This document shows, in pieces, positions 24,418 to 33,531 of a stretch of DNA of 64,000 nt (its first letter is position 1; each line of letters opens with the position of its first letter). The stretch covers positions 1 to 64,000 of the forward strand of contig JAEZKE010000012.1 of the NCBI GenBank assembly GCA_023436175.1, given 5' to 3'. Position numbers and translations under genes: made by a program. The stretch is from Methanobacteriota archaeon. Lineage in GTDB: Archaea; Methanobacteriota; Methanobacteria; Methanobacteriales; Methanobacteriaceae. The notes under the pieces were generated by a model, which did not search any database, was not told where the DNA came from, and saw only the letters and a list, made by a program, of their open reading frames with translations.

Positions 24418-25081
24418 TTATATGCCTCTAAAGGTTTTATTTTTTATTAAAGTCGAATATTAGTCCTTAATAGATTTATAATGTGAATAAGTACTCTTTT
24501 TAGCTCCATAAGGGATTAATATACAAATTCAACTATCTTTTGAAATCCTTAACAAATAATTAATTATTTTAGTACCTTATTTATTATTGTTTTGAAATTA
24601 TTGTCATATCTTATAAATTTTTATGTTTTGATGAGGTTAAAATGACAATTTTTTAAGTTTAACTATTTTTTTTAATAAAATTGATAAAATACTGGATTAA
24701 TGGGGATTTTAAAATTTGAGCTGAGTTATGGATTATTTCATTTTAAAAATAGTTGTATGATTGTTTGGAAAATATTGAATTGTAAATAAAAAACGTTAAC
24801 ATTTATATATTATTGCTTCTAAAGTTCATTTTGATTTTGAGGCTATTATATGTTAATTAGATTAATAATAACATTTTAAAAATGTATTAATTAATACTAA
24901 TTACTGGATTTAGATTATAATAAGTCCTGCTTCTACTAAAAATAAAATAATAAAATTTAAAAGATTAATCATTAATATTAAAAAATATCGAAGATTAAAA
25001 TTAATTGAAAATTCTGTAGAAACGTCTAAGGGTACTTTGAAAACAATAATTGCAAAAATAACAAGCTTGGAGCAATGAACA
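24418..25081. other. Intergenic region upstream of BREX, 664 bp
   Basis: Extremely AT-rich. It must hold divergent promoters for the helicase gene (minus strand) and the BREX operon (plus strand), but no palindrome stands out. A minus-strand open frame at 24910-25152 is judged to be chance. Confidence 0.5.
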
Positions 25082-25675
25082 ATGAAATACAGCGCAGGAT
25101 TAGTTTCAAAATCATTTTGGTATTTAGAATCTAAAAAAACCGCTAACTGCATGTTAGATGGATTGAATAGGGAACAAATTCGTGATTTAGCTATTAAAGA
25201 TAATATATATCAGGTTGAATCAGAATATAGGGCAAAAAGAATGTCTAATGCTATTTACTCTCGTTTAAATAGCTTACCGGAGGTTATCCTTGAAGATTTA
25301 GTTAAATCAGATATAGCCACTTCTAAGATTTTAGTTTTAATTTCTATAATGAAAACTGATCGTCTCTTTTTTGAGTTTATGCACGAAGTTTTTAGGAACA
25401 ATATTATTTTAGGAAATTTTTCATTAAATGATAGGGATATTAATGTTTTTTTTGAAGAAAAGAAAGCTCAAAGCGATATTGTGGCTAAATGGATAGATTC
25501 AACCATTAGAAGGATGAAGTCAGAGTATATAAGGATGTTAAATGAATCTGGGCTTCTTAAGCTTGATTCTGATAAAAGAGAAATTATAATTCCGTTTTTA
25601 GATTACAGGGTTAAACAGCACTTACGGGATAATGATATGGGGCCTTATGTTTATGCAATTACTGGAGAAAAATAA
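25082..25675 (+). CDS. brxA: BREX protein BrxA (DUF1819)
   Basis: A 197-residue protein matching BrxA in length, position and pattern: N-terminal YSAGLVSKSFWYLESKKTA, the helical middle SEYRAKRMSNAIYSRL, and C-terminal ESGLLKLDSDKREIIIPFLD. BrxA is a small DNA-binding protein of type 1 BREX with winged-helix-like folds. It is the first gene of a six-gene core in canonical order. Start ATG 25082. It is followed 12 nt later by brxB. Confidence 0.9.
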   Translation: MKYSAGLVSKSFWYLESKKTANCMLDGLNREQIRDLAIKDNIYQVESEYRAKRMSNAIYSRLNSLPEVILEDLVKSDIATSKILVLISIMKTDRLFFEFMHEVFRNNIILGNFSLNDRDINVFFEEKKAQSDIVAKWIDSTIRRMKSEYIRMLNESGLLKLDSDKREIIIPFLDYRVKQHLRDNDMGPYVYAITGEK

Positions 25676-25687
25676 TTTGGTGGTTTA

Positions 25688-26269
25688 ATGGATTCCATTG
25701 ATGAGCGGTTAAACAGAATTGAAAGTATAATCAAGAAAGATTCTTTTCGTATGAATAAAGGATTGGGCAATGAAGTAGGGTACTATATATTTGATTACGA
25801 CCCTCAATATGAATTAAAAGTCCGCAAGCACGTTGAATATTTGAAAAATAAGATTAATAATAATTCTAATTTGCTATTTAAGATTATCGAATTTGATTTA
25901 TACAATATTATTATCCAAATACTTGAAGATAAAGGCTATCTCGAGAAATCTTTTGATTTTGAGGAAAAAAAAGGTCAAGAATTTACTAAACGTGCAATCA
26001 ATAAATTGCTAAAGTTAGGTAGTGACTCTAACTTAATTGTTAACCATATAATGAACAATACATCTTCAAATTCAGTAGTTTTCTTAACGGGCATAGGTAA
26101 GAGTTACCCTTTACTTAGATCGCATAATGTTTTAAATAATTTACATCAGGTCGTAGATGAAGTTCCAGTTATCATGTTTTTCCCGGGTAAGTACTCTGGC
26201 AATGATTTGGTACTTTTTGGAACTATCTATGATAATAATTATTACAGGGCTTTTCCATTGGTAGAATAA
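25688..26269 (+). CDS. brxB: BREX protein BrxB (DUF1788)
   Basis: A 193-residue DUF1788 protein: IDERLNRIESII at the N terminus, EVGYYIFDYDPQYELKVR, VFLTGIGKSYPLLRSHNVLN and VPVIMFFPGKYSG, all typical of BrxB. Its biochemical role in BREX is unknown. ATG 25688 has a GGTGG site just upstream. Genes before and after are brxA and brxC. Confidence 0.92.
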   Translation: MDSIDERLNRIESIIKKDSFRMNKGLGNEVGYYIFDYDPQYELKVRKHVEYLKNKINNNSNLLFKIIEFDLYNIIIQILEDKGYLEKSFDFEEKKGQEFTKRAINKLLKLGSDSNLIVNHIMNNTSSNSVVFLTGIGKSYPLLRSHNVLNNLHQVVDEVPVIMFFPGKYSGNDLVLFGTIYDNNYYRAFPLVE

Positions 26270-26318
26270 GTCATTAATTTAAAATAATAATATAAATCAG
26301 CGTAATGGGGGATTGAAA

Positions 26319-29300
26319 GTGAATATTGGCGAAATGTTTATAAAACCAATAGATAGGGATATCAAAGGAGTCATAAAAGTTGGACAGCGTGATGAGGATA
26401 ATATCTATCAAGAATTAAATGAATACGTAGTAACTAAGGAATTATCCAAACATTTTAGAGAATTTTTTGAAAATTATAGAAAAGGAATCGATGATTATAC
26501 TGATGAGATGGGAGTATGGATTTCAGGTTTCTTTGGAAGTGGTAAATCGCATTTTCTTAAGATATTATCTTATATTTTAGAAAATAAAGAAATTAATGGT
26601 AGAAAAGCCATTGATTTTTTCAATGAAGATAAAAAAATAAATGATCCGTTAGTTATTGCAGATATGACCCTTGCAGCCAATACCTCTACTGATGTTATTT
26701 TATTTAATATAGACTCTAAAGCAGCTAATACTCAATCTAACAAAGATACTATAATTGATGTTTTTTTGAGAGTATTTAACGAAATGCAAGGATTTTGTGG
26801 GGAAAGCCCATTTTTGGCTGATTTAGAAAGAAAATTAACCAAAAAAGGACTTTTTGAAGAATTTAAAAAAGAATTTGCAGAAATAAACGGTGAAGATTGG
26901 TTAGATATGAGGGATGATTTCTATTTTGTTTCTGATGATATTATAGAAACCCTCTCTAAAATAGGCTACATGAGTAAAGAGGCGGCTAGAAACTGGACCG
27001 AGAATGCTGAAAAAAATTATACAATCAGTATTGAAAAATTTGCTAAATTAGTACAGGAATACTGTGAAAGTAAGGGCAATAATCACCATGTAGTTTTCTT
27101 AGTGGATGAGATAGGTCAATATATTGGGGATGATTCAAAGTTAATGCTTAACTTACAGACTGTTACGGAAGATTTAGGAGTTATGTGCAGTGGTAAAGCG
27201 TGGATTATTGTAACAAGTCAAGAAGACATAGATTCAATTATTAAAGTAAAAGGAAATGATTTTTCCAAAATCCAAGCCAGGTTCAAAACAAGATTATCTC
27301 TATCTTCAGCCAATGTTGATGAAGTTATAAGAAAAAGGATACTGGCTAAGAATGAAATCGCCACTCAAACTTTAGAATTATTATATGGTCGAAAAGAAGC
27401 TATTTTAAAAAATTTAATAACTTTTACTTCTGACACTGCTGAAAAAGAGACATATATTAATAGTAAAGATTTTGCAGAAGTATATCCGTTTATTCCATAT
27501 CAGTTTAAACTTTTAGGGAAAGTTTTAACTTCTATAAGGACTCATGGAGCTTCAGGTAAACACCTTGCAGAAGGTGAAAGATCAATGTTAGCATTGTTCC
27601 AGGAATCCGCTATGCATTTTAAGGGCAAAAATGAGGATATTTTAGTACCTTTTAATGTATTTTATGATTCATTACATAAATTTATAGACCATACTCATAG
27701 TAGCGTTATTGTTCATGCTGGAGAAAACCATAAACTTGATGATTTTGATGTTGAACTCCTTAAAGTTTTATTTATGATTAAATATGTTAAAGAAATAAAA
27801 GCTAACATTGAGAATTTAATCACTTTAATGGTTGGTAATATCGATGAAGATGTCGTTGATTTAAGGAAAAAAATAGAAAACTCACTGAAAAGACTCGAAA
27901 ATCAAACCCTTATTCAAAAAAATGGAGAAATATATTCATTTTTAACCAATGAAGAGCAGGATATTAACAGAGCTATTAACCAAGAGAATGTGGAACTTGG
28001 TGAAATCACAAATGAAGCCTCAAATGTTATATTTGAAGAGATTTTTACCGATAAGAAGTACAGGCACAGTGCTCGATATAATTTTCCTTTCAATCAAATT
28101 GTAGATGGCCGTTATAGAGGTAATAAAACTGCAGATATGGGCGTTCGTGTAATTACTCCCTACTATGAACTAAATAATTTCAACGATGATAATCAAACGG
28201 TTATATCTTCACAATCTGAGAGTGAACGCACTGCAACAATACTTAAAGGAATGTCTGAAGATAACAATGAAGTTATTATCCATTTAGGAAACGATACAAC
28301 CTTTTTAGAAGAGATTACAGGGCTTTTAAAGATCAGTAAGTATCTAACAAAACAGAGCGCTGAATTATCTGTAAGTTCGAAGAGCATATTGCTTGCTAAG
28401 CAAGAAGAGATAAGCGAAAAAAGGGAAAGAATCAGAATATTTTTAGAAGAAGCTTTAAGACACGCTGATATCTATGTTAAAGGGGATAAAGCAAATATTA
28501 AAGAAAAAGATCCTGCAAATAGGATCGATGAAGCCATATCTAAGTTAGTGACAAAAATATATCATAAATTACATTATATGGAAACAGAACCATCTCCAGC
28601 AGATATAGCTAGTGTGATAAATAGTTCAAAACAAAATGAATTTGGAAATTCAAGTAATGTAAAGAATAGTTTAGCTATTAAGGATATGCAGCAATTCATC
28701 GATTATAAGACAGTACAACATAATAAAACTTCTTTTAAGACGGTTTTAAATAGATTCAAAGAAGCACCTTATGGATTTGTTGATTTAGACATTGAATGGT
28801 TAATAGCCACATTATTTAGATTGGGTGATATTTCCTTAATAATAAATAGCCAAACTTTATCCATTAAAAAGAATAATTCTCAGGATATTGTAAGATATTT
28901 GACCAGAAAAGAGTTTCAAGAGAAATTATTGATAGATAGAAAAGATGCAGTTGATTCATATAAAATAAAGGACCTAAAAGAAGTATTAAAGGACTTATTT
29001 GCATTACCTAATAGTCCTGAAGATGATGAAGCATTGATGGATATTTTTAGAGATAGATCCAATCAGAAATTAATTAAAATTGACAAATTGTTGACTCAAT
29101 ATGAATTAGAAAGCAGATATCCTGGAAAAGATGTTATTTTAAGATCTCAAAAACTGCTTCAAGAAGTTAATGATAGAGATTCATCAATTGAGTTTTTCAA
29201 TTATGTTAGTAAACATAAAGATGACTTTTTAGATATTGGAGAAAATTTAGAGGAAGTCATGGATTTCTTTAAGAGTAATCAAAAAGATTTCTTTAAAACT

Positions 29301-29915
29301 GCATGTGAACTGGAAGATCTATATGATGATGATAAAAACTACATAAATGATTCTGATTTAATTGAAACTGCAGAAAACATTAAAAGAATTGTTGAAATGT
29401 CCCATCCTTACTCTAATATTCAAAAACTTCCAGGTTTATGTAGTAAATTCAATAACATGCATCAAACTATTTTAGAAAATCAATCTAGACCAATTAGGCA
29501 TGAAATTGAAGAGGATATAAGTCATATTTTAGGAGAATTAGATTCTGATGAATTAAAACAAGAATTTGAATCCAAATTTACAGCAAGATTTGAGGAACTC
29601 AACAATAAATTAACAAATTGCATAGAAATTTCAGCCATTCCTGGAATTCAAAATGAAAATGAAATCTTAATGAATAGATGTATGGATGAAATTGAAGTAT
29701 TTAAGCAAAAATTAGCTGAAAGACAAACACCAGGAGTTACTAATCTCCCTGCATGGCCAAAAATTATTAAAAAGAACTTAACTATCAAATCTATTTCATC
29801 TAAGCCTAGAATTACTATTGAAAAAGAAGAAGATATTGATAATTTCATTGAAGAACTTCGTAAAAAGCTTAAAAACGAATTAGGAAAGGATACAGTTATC
29901 AATTTAAAAATTTAA
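26319..29915 (+). CDS. brxC: BREX ATPase BrxC
   Basis: A roughly 1198-residue AAA-type ATPase. Walker A ISGFFGSGKSHFLKIL is at about 68-83 and Walker B VVFLVDEIGQYI at about 252. The N-terminal GVIKVGQRDEDNIYQELNEY is the BrxC signature. BrxC is essential for BREX defence and, in several systems, for methylation. Start: GTG 26319 lies 8 nt after GGGG; TTG 26313 is the alternative. The length is normal for type 1 BREX. It is followed 14 nt later by pglX. Confidence 0.95.
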   Translation: MNIGEMFIKPIDRDIKGVIKVGQRDEDNIYQELNEYVVTKELSKHFREFFENYRKGIDDYTDEMGVWISGFFGSGKSHFLKILSYILENKEINGRKAIDFFNEDKKINDPLVIADMTLAANTSTDVILFNIDSKAANTQSNKDTIIDVFLRVFNEMQGFCGESPFLADLERKLTKKGLFEEFKKEFAEINGEDWLDMRDDFYFVSDDIIETLSKIGYMSKEAARNWTENAEKNYTISIEKFAKLVQEYCESKGNNHHVVFLVDEIGQYIGDDSKLMLNLQTVTEDLGVMCSGKAWIIVTSQEDIDSIIKVKGNDFSKIQARFKTRLSLSSANVDEVIRKRILAKNEIATQTLELLYGRKEAILKNLITFTSDTAEKETYINSKDFAEVYPFIPYQFKLLGKVLTSIRTHGASGKHLAEGERSMLALFQESAMHFKGKNEDILVPFNVFYDSLHKFIDHTHSSVIVHAGENHKLDDFDVELLKVLFMIKYVKEIKANIENLITLMVGNIDEDVVDLRKKIENSLKRLENQTLIQKNGEIYSFLTNEEQDINRAINQENVELGEITNEASNVIFEEIFTDKKYRHSARYNFPFNQIVDGRYRGNKTADMGVRVITPYYELNNFNDDNQTVISSQSESERTATILKGMSEDNNEVIIHLGNDTTFLEEITGLLKISKYLTKQSAELSVSSKSILLAKQEEISEKRERIRIFLEEALRHADIYVKGDKANIKEKDPANRIDEAISKLVTKIYHKLHYMETEPSPADIASVINSSKQNEFGNSSNVKNSLAIKDMQQFIDYKTVQHNKTSFKTVLNRFKEAPYGFVDLDIEWLIATLFRLGDISLIINSQTLSIKKNNSQDIVRYLTRKEFQEKLLIDRKDAVDSYKIKDLKEVLKDLFALPNSPEDDEALMDIFRDRSNQKLIKIDKLLTQYELESRYPGKDVILRSQKLLQEVNDRDSSIEFFNYVSKHKDDFLDIGENLEEVMDFFKSNQKDFFKTACELEDLYDDDKNYINDSDLIETAENIKRIVEMSHPYSNIQKLPGLCSKFNNMHQTILENQSRPIRHEIEEDISHILGELDSDELKQEFESKFTARFEELNNKLTNCIEISAIPGIQNENEILMNRCMDEIEVFKQKLAERQTPGVTNLPAWPKIIKKNLTIKSISSKPRITIEKEEDIDNFIEELRKKLKNELGKDTVINLKI

Positions 29916-29929
29916 GGGGAAAATGTCTA

Positions 29930-32900
29930 ATGAACAAATCTACAATAAAAACATTTGCTACTGAATCTAGGAAAAAATTAATCCATGAAATCAAGCATAA
30001 AACCATCCGCTTGGGAATAACTGCTGAAGGAATAGCTGATCCTGTTAAAAAAGCTGAAGGAATGGAAGTATATAATCTAGGAGGGGGAAACTCCCATACT
30101 ATCTATGATGAAGCCATTGAACAACGTAAAGACCTGGTTAAACAAGTGAATGAAAAAGGTTTTGATAATGTAATTGAAGAGGTTGCTTATACTTGGTTCA
30201 ATCGGATAATTGCTATTAGATTTATGGAAGTGAATGATTATATTCCGACACGTATCCGAGTATTATCAAGCGAAACTAGAGATAAAACAGAGCCAGATAT
30301 TGTTACAGAAGCCCCTGATGTAGATTTAGGACTCTTTGATGAAGAGAAAGAACAAATTTACCAGCTAAAAAGCGAGAATAAACTGGATGAACTGTTCCGC
30401 TTATTATTTATTAAACAATGTAACGATCTAAATAAGATTTTACCAGAACTCTTTGAGAAAACAGCCGATTATACTGAATTATTGCTATCTATCTCTTTTA
30501 CTAATAAAGATGGGGTTATTAGACAGCTTGTTGATAATATTTCTGAAGAAGATTTTAAAGATCAGGTTGAGATAATTGGATGGTTATATCAATATTATAA
30601 CACTGAATTAAAAGAGGAAACATTTAAACTAGCTAAAAAAGGAGTCAAAATTAGTAAAGAAAGAATTCCTGCAGCCACTCAACTGTTTACTCCTGATTGG
30701 ATTGTAAGATATATGGTGGAAAATTCTTTAGGTCGATTATGGTTAGAAGGACATCCAGATAGTGATCTTAAAGAAAACTGGAAATATTACCTTGATGAAG
30801 CAGAACAAGAATCAGAAGTACAAATGGAGCTGGCTAAAGTCAAGGAAGACTTCAAGAATATCCGACCTGAAGACATCAAAATCATAGATCCTGCTATTGG
30901 GAGTGGACATATAATGATATGTGCATTTGACATTTTAATGCAAATATATACTTCATTAGGATATACAGAAAGAGATGCAGCTGTGTCAATCTTAGAAAAC
31001 AACATTTATGGGTTAGATATTGATGATCGGGCTTACCAATTGGCCTTTTTTGCAGTCTTGATGAAGGCAAGGGCATATAATAAAAATATTCTAAAAGAGG
31101 CTATTAAACCACAGATATGCGCTATACAAGAAAGTAATGGAATAACAGATGAATTATTAGATTTTATAGCTGATGGTGATGTGGATATTGGAAAAAATCT
31201 AAAATATTTAGTTAGAATATTTATAGATGCAAAAAACTATGGCAGTATAATTAATGTAGATCAAATAAGTTTTAATTTGATTTTAGATAGTTTAGATAAA
31301 GTTTCTAATACTAAATTTCAGGATTTTAGATCAATAGAATATCAAAAAGAAGTTATTAACAAATTATATCCCCTCTTGAAACAAGCCCTTATTCTATCAC
31401 AAACATTTGATGTTGTAGTAACTAATCCACCATATATGGGAAATAAAAGTATGAATAAAAACTTATCAAATTATTTGAAAAAGAATTTTCCGGATTCTAA
31501 GAATGATTTATTTGCAGTTTTTATTGAAAGATGTCTAATGATGAGTACTGAAAATAGATATTTGGCTATGATAACTCAACAGTCAGTTATGTTTTTATCA
31601 GGCTATAATAAGCTAAGAGAAAAAATGCTAGATAAAAGTATAGTAAACATGATCCATCTGGGTGCAAGAGCCTTTGAAGATATTGGGGGAGAAGTTGTTC
31701 AAACAACTTCATTTATATTGCAAAATAAGTTTATTAACAATTATAAATCAAAATATTTACGTTTGGTTGATTTTAATTCTCAAAAAACAAAAGAAAAGGC
31801 ATTTTTAAACAAAAATAATTTATATATGGCCAAACAAGAGAATTTTTGTAAAATCCCCGGAAGTCCTATTGCTTATTGGGTCAGCTCAAATGTTGCAAGA
31901 ATATTTAAAAATACAGAGCCCCTTGATAACTTTGGTGAACCTAAACAAGGATTAGCGACAACAGATAATAATCGTTTTGTAAGATATTGGTATGAATTAG
32001 ACTTTAATAATATTGGCTTTAATCATAGTGCTATATCTGCTAAATCAAGTGCAATTAAATGGTTTCCATTTAATAAAGGCGGGAAATATAAAAAATGGTA
32101 TGGAAATAATTTATTTGTTGTTAATTATCAATATGATGGTAAAGAGATTAAAGAAAATGTGCTCAAAAAGTATCCATATTTGAAAACACCAGATTTTGTG
32201 GTTAAAAATCAGGATTTTTATTTTAAAGAAGGAGGTACATGGTCCGCAATCTCAAGTGGTACTTTTTCTGTAAGATATTTTGAAAAAGGATTTATTATTT
32301 CTAATGCAGGTATGGCAATATATAATGAAAATAGAGAAGAATTATTATACATAATAGGTTTCTTAAATTCATCTGTAAATACACAAATATTATTGAAATC
32401 GATTAATGCAACTCTTAATTTTAATGCAGGAGATATCTGTAATCTTCCATTAATTTATGAAGATAATAATGACACTATTGGTAATATTGTTAAGTCTAAT
32501 ATTGATATATCTCGTGACGATTGGGACAGTTTTGAATTATCATGGGATTTTAAAACGCATCCATTATTACTTTTTAAAGAGCCTTTAATTAAATTTTCAT
32601 TTGACAAGTGGGAGAAACTGACCCAAAAAAGATTTTTAAAAATTAAATCTAATGAAGAAAAACTAAATAAAGTTTTTATTGACATTTATAATTTAAATTC
32701 TGAATTAACTTTTGAAATTAAAGATTCAGATATAACAATTGATAATGCCAATCTTTTAAGAGAAATTAAAAGTCTCATCTCATTTGCAGTTGGATGCATG
32801 TTTGGTCGTTATAGTATGGATAAAGATGGTTTAATTTTCACAGGTGGGCAATGGGATCCTACTAACTATTCTAAATTTATCCCTGATAATGACAATATAA

Positions 32901-33508
32901 TTCCAATTTTGGATAATGAGTATTTTGAGGATGATATCGTTGGGAGATTTATAGAATTTGTAAAAACAACATTTGGTAAGGATACTTTAGAAGAAAATCT
33001 TGATTTTATTGCTTCAACTCTTAAAAAGAAAGGAAATACTAGTAGAGAAGTTATAAGAAATTACTTTTTGACAGATTTCTACAAAGACCATACAAAAACC
33101 TACAATAAATATCCAATCTATTGGCAGTTCGATAGTGGGAAAAATAACGGTTTTAAAGCACTTATTTATATACACCGTTATGAACCAGATCTTGTAGCCC
33201 GAGTAAGAACTGATTACTTACATAAAACTCAAAAAGCATTAGAAACAGCAATAGCTCATAATGAGAGAATCATTGAAAATTCTGCAAGCGCTTCTGAGAA
33301 ATCTAAAGCTGTAAAAGCCAGAGATAAACTCATAAAACAATTAGAAGAAACAAAAAAATATGATAAAGCTCTTGCCCATATTGCTAATCAACGTATAAAA
33401 ATTGACTTGGATGATGGTGTTAAAGTGAACTATGCTAAGTTTCAAGGTGTAGAAATAAGTAGTGAAGGTAAAAAGGCTACTAAAATTGATTTACTTAAAA
33501 AAATTTAA
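29930..33508 (+). CDS. pglX: BREX adenine methyltransferase PglX
   Basis: A 1192-residue N6-adenine methyltransferase. The SAM motif DPAIGSGHIMICAFD is at about 320 and the catalytic NPPYMG at about 498, with a long C-terminal target-recognition region. PglX marks host DNA at a non-palindromic site so that BREX spares it. The start SRKKLIHEIKHKTIRLGI near residue 13 is typical. ATG 29930. The gene is intact, with no phase-variable homopolymer run seen. It sits between brxC and pglZ as in type 1 BREX. Confidence 0.95.
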   Translation: MNKSTIKTFATESRKKLIHEIKHKTIRLGITAEGIADPVKKAEGMEVYNLGGGNSHTIYDEAIEQRKDLVKQVNEKGFDNVIEEVAYTWFNRIIAIRFMEVNDYIPTRIRVLSSETRDKTEPDIVTEAPDVDLGLFDEEKEQIYQLKSENKLDELFRLLFIKQCNDLNKILPELFEKTADYTELLLSISFTNKDGVIRQLVDNISEEDFKDQVEIIGWLYQYYNTELKEETFKLAKKGVKISKERIPAATQLFTPDWIVRYMVENSLGRLWLEGHPDSDLKENWKYYLDEAEQESEVQMELAKVKEDFKNIRPEDIKIIDPAIGSGHIMICAFDILMQIYTSLGYTERDAAVSILENNIYGLDIDDRAYQLAFFAVLMKARAYNKNILKEAIKPQICAIQESNGITDELLDFIADGDVDIGKNLKYLVRIFIDAKNYGSIINVDQISFNLILDSLDKVSNTKFQDFRSIEYQKEVINKLYPLLKQALILSQTFDVVVTNPPYMGNKSMNKNLSNYLKKNFPDSKNDLFAVFIERCLMMSTENRYLAMITQQSVMFLSGYNKLREKMLDKSIVNMIHLGARAFEDIGGEVVQTTSFILQNKFINNYKSKYLRLVDFNSQKTKEKAFLNKNNLYMAKQENFCKIPGSPIAYWVSSNVARIFKNTEPLDNFGEPKQGLATTDNNRFVRYWYELDFNNIGFNHSAISAKSSAIKWFPFNKGGKYKKWYGNNLFVVNYQYDGKEIKENVLKKYPYLKTPDFVVKNQDFYFKEGGTWSAISSGTFSVRYFEKGFIISNAGMAIYNENREELLYIIGFLNSSVNTQILLKSINATLNFNAGDICNLPLIYEDNNDTIGNIVKSNIDISRDDWDSFELSWDFKTHPLLLFKEPLIKFSFDKWEKLTQKRFLKIKSNEEKLNKVFIDIYNLNSELTFEIKDSDITIDNANLLREIKSLISFAVGCMFGRYSMDKDGLIFTGGQWDPTNYSKFIPDNDNIIPILDNEYFEDDIVGRFIEFVKTTFGKDTLEENLDFIASTLKKKGNTSREVIRNYFLTDFYKDHTKTYNKYPIYWQFDSGKNNGFKALIYIHRYEPDLVARVRTDYLHKTQKALETAIAHNERIIENSASASEKSKAVKARDKLIKQLEETKKYDKALAHIANQRIKIDLDDGVKVNYAKFQGVEISSEGKKATKIDLLKKI

Positions 33509-33531
33509 TTAAAAAATGAGAATGGTGCGTT

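Noticed and set aside
24910..25152. Minus-strand membrane-like frame upstream of brxA
   Set aside because: It overlaps the brxA start, lacks a ribosome binding site, and is typical of chance frames in very AT-rich DNA.
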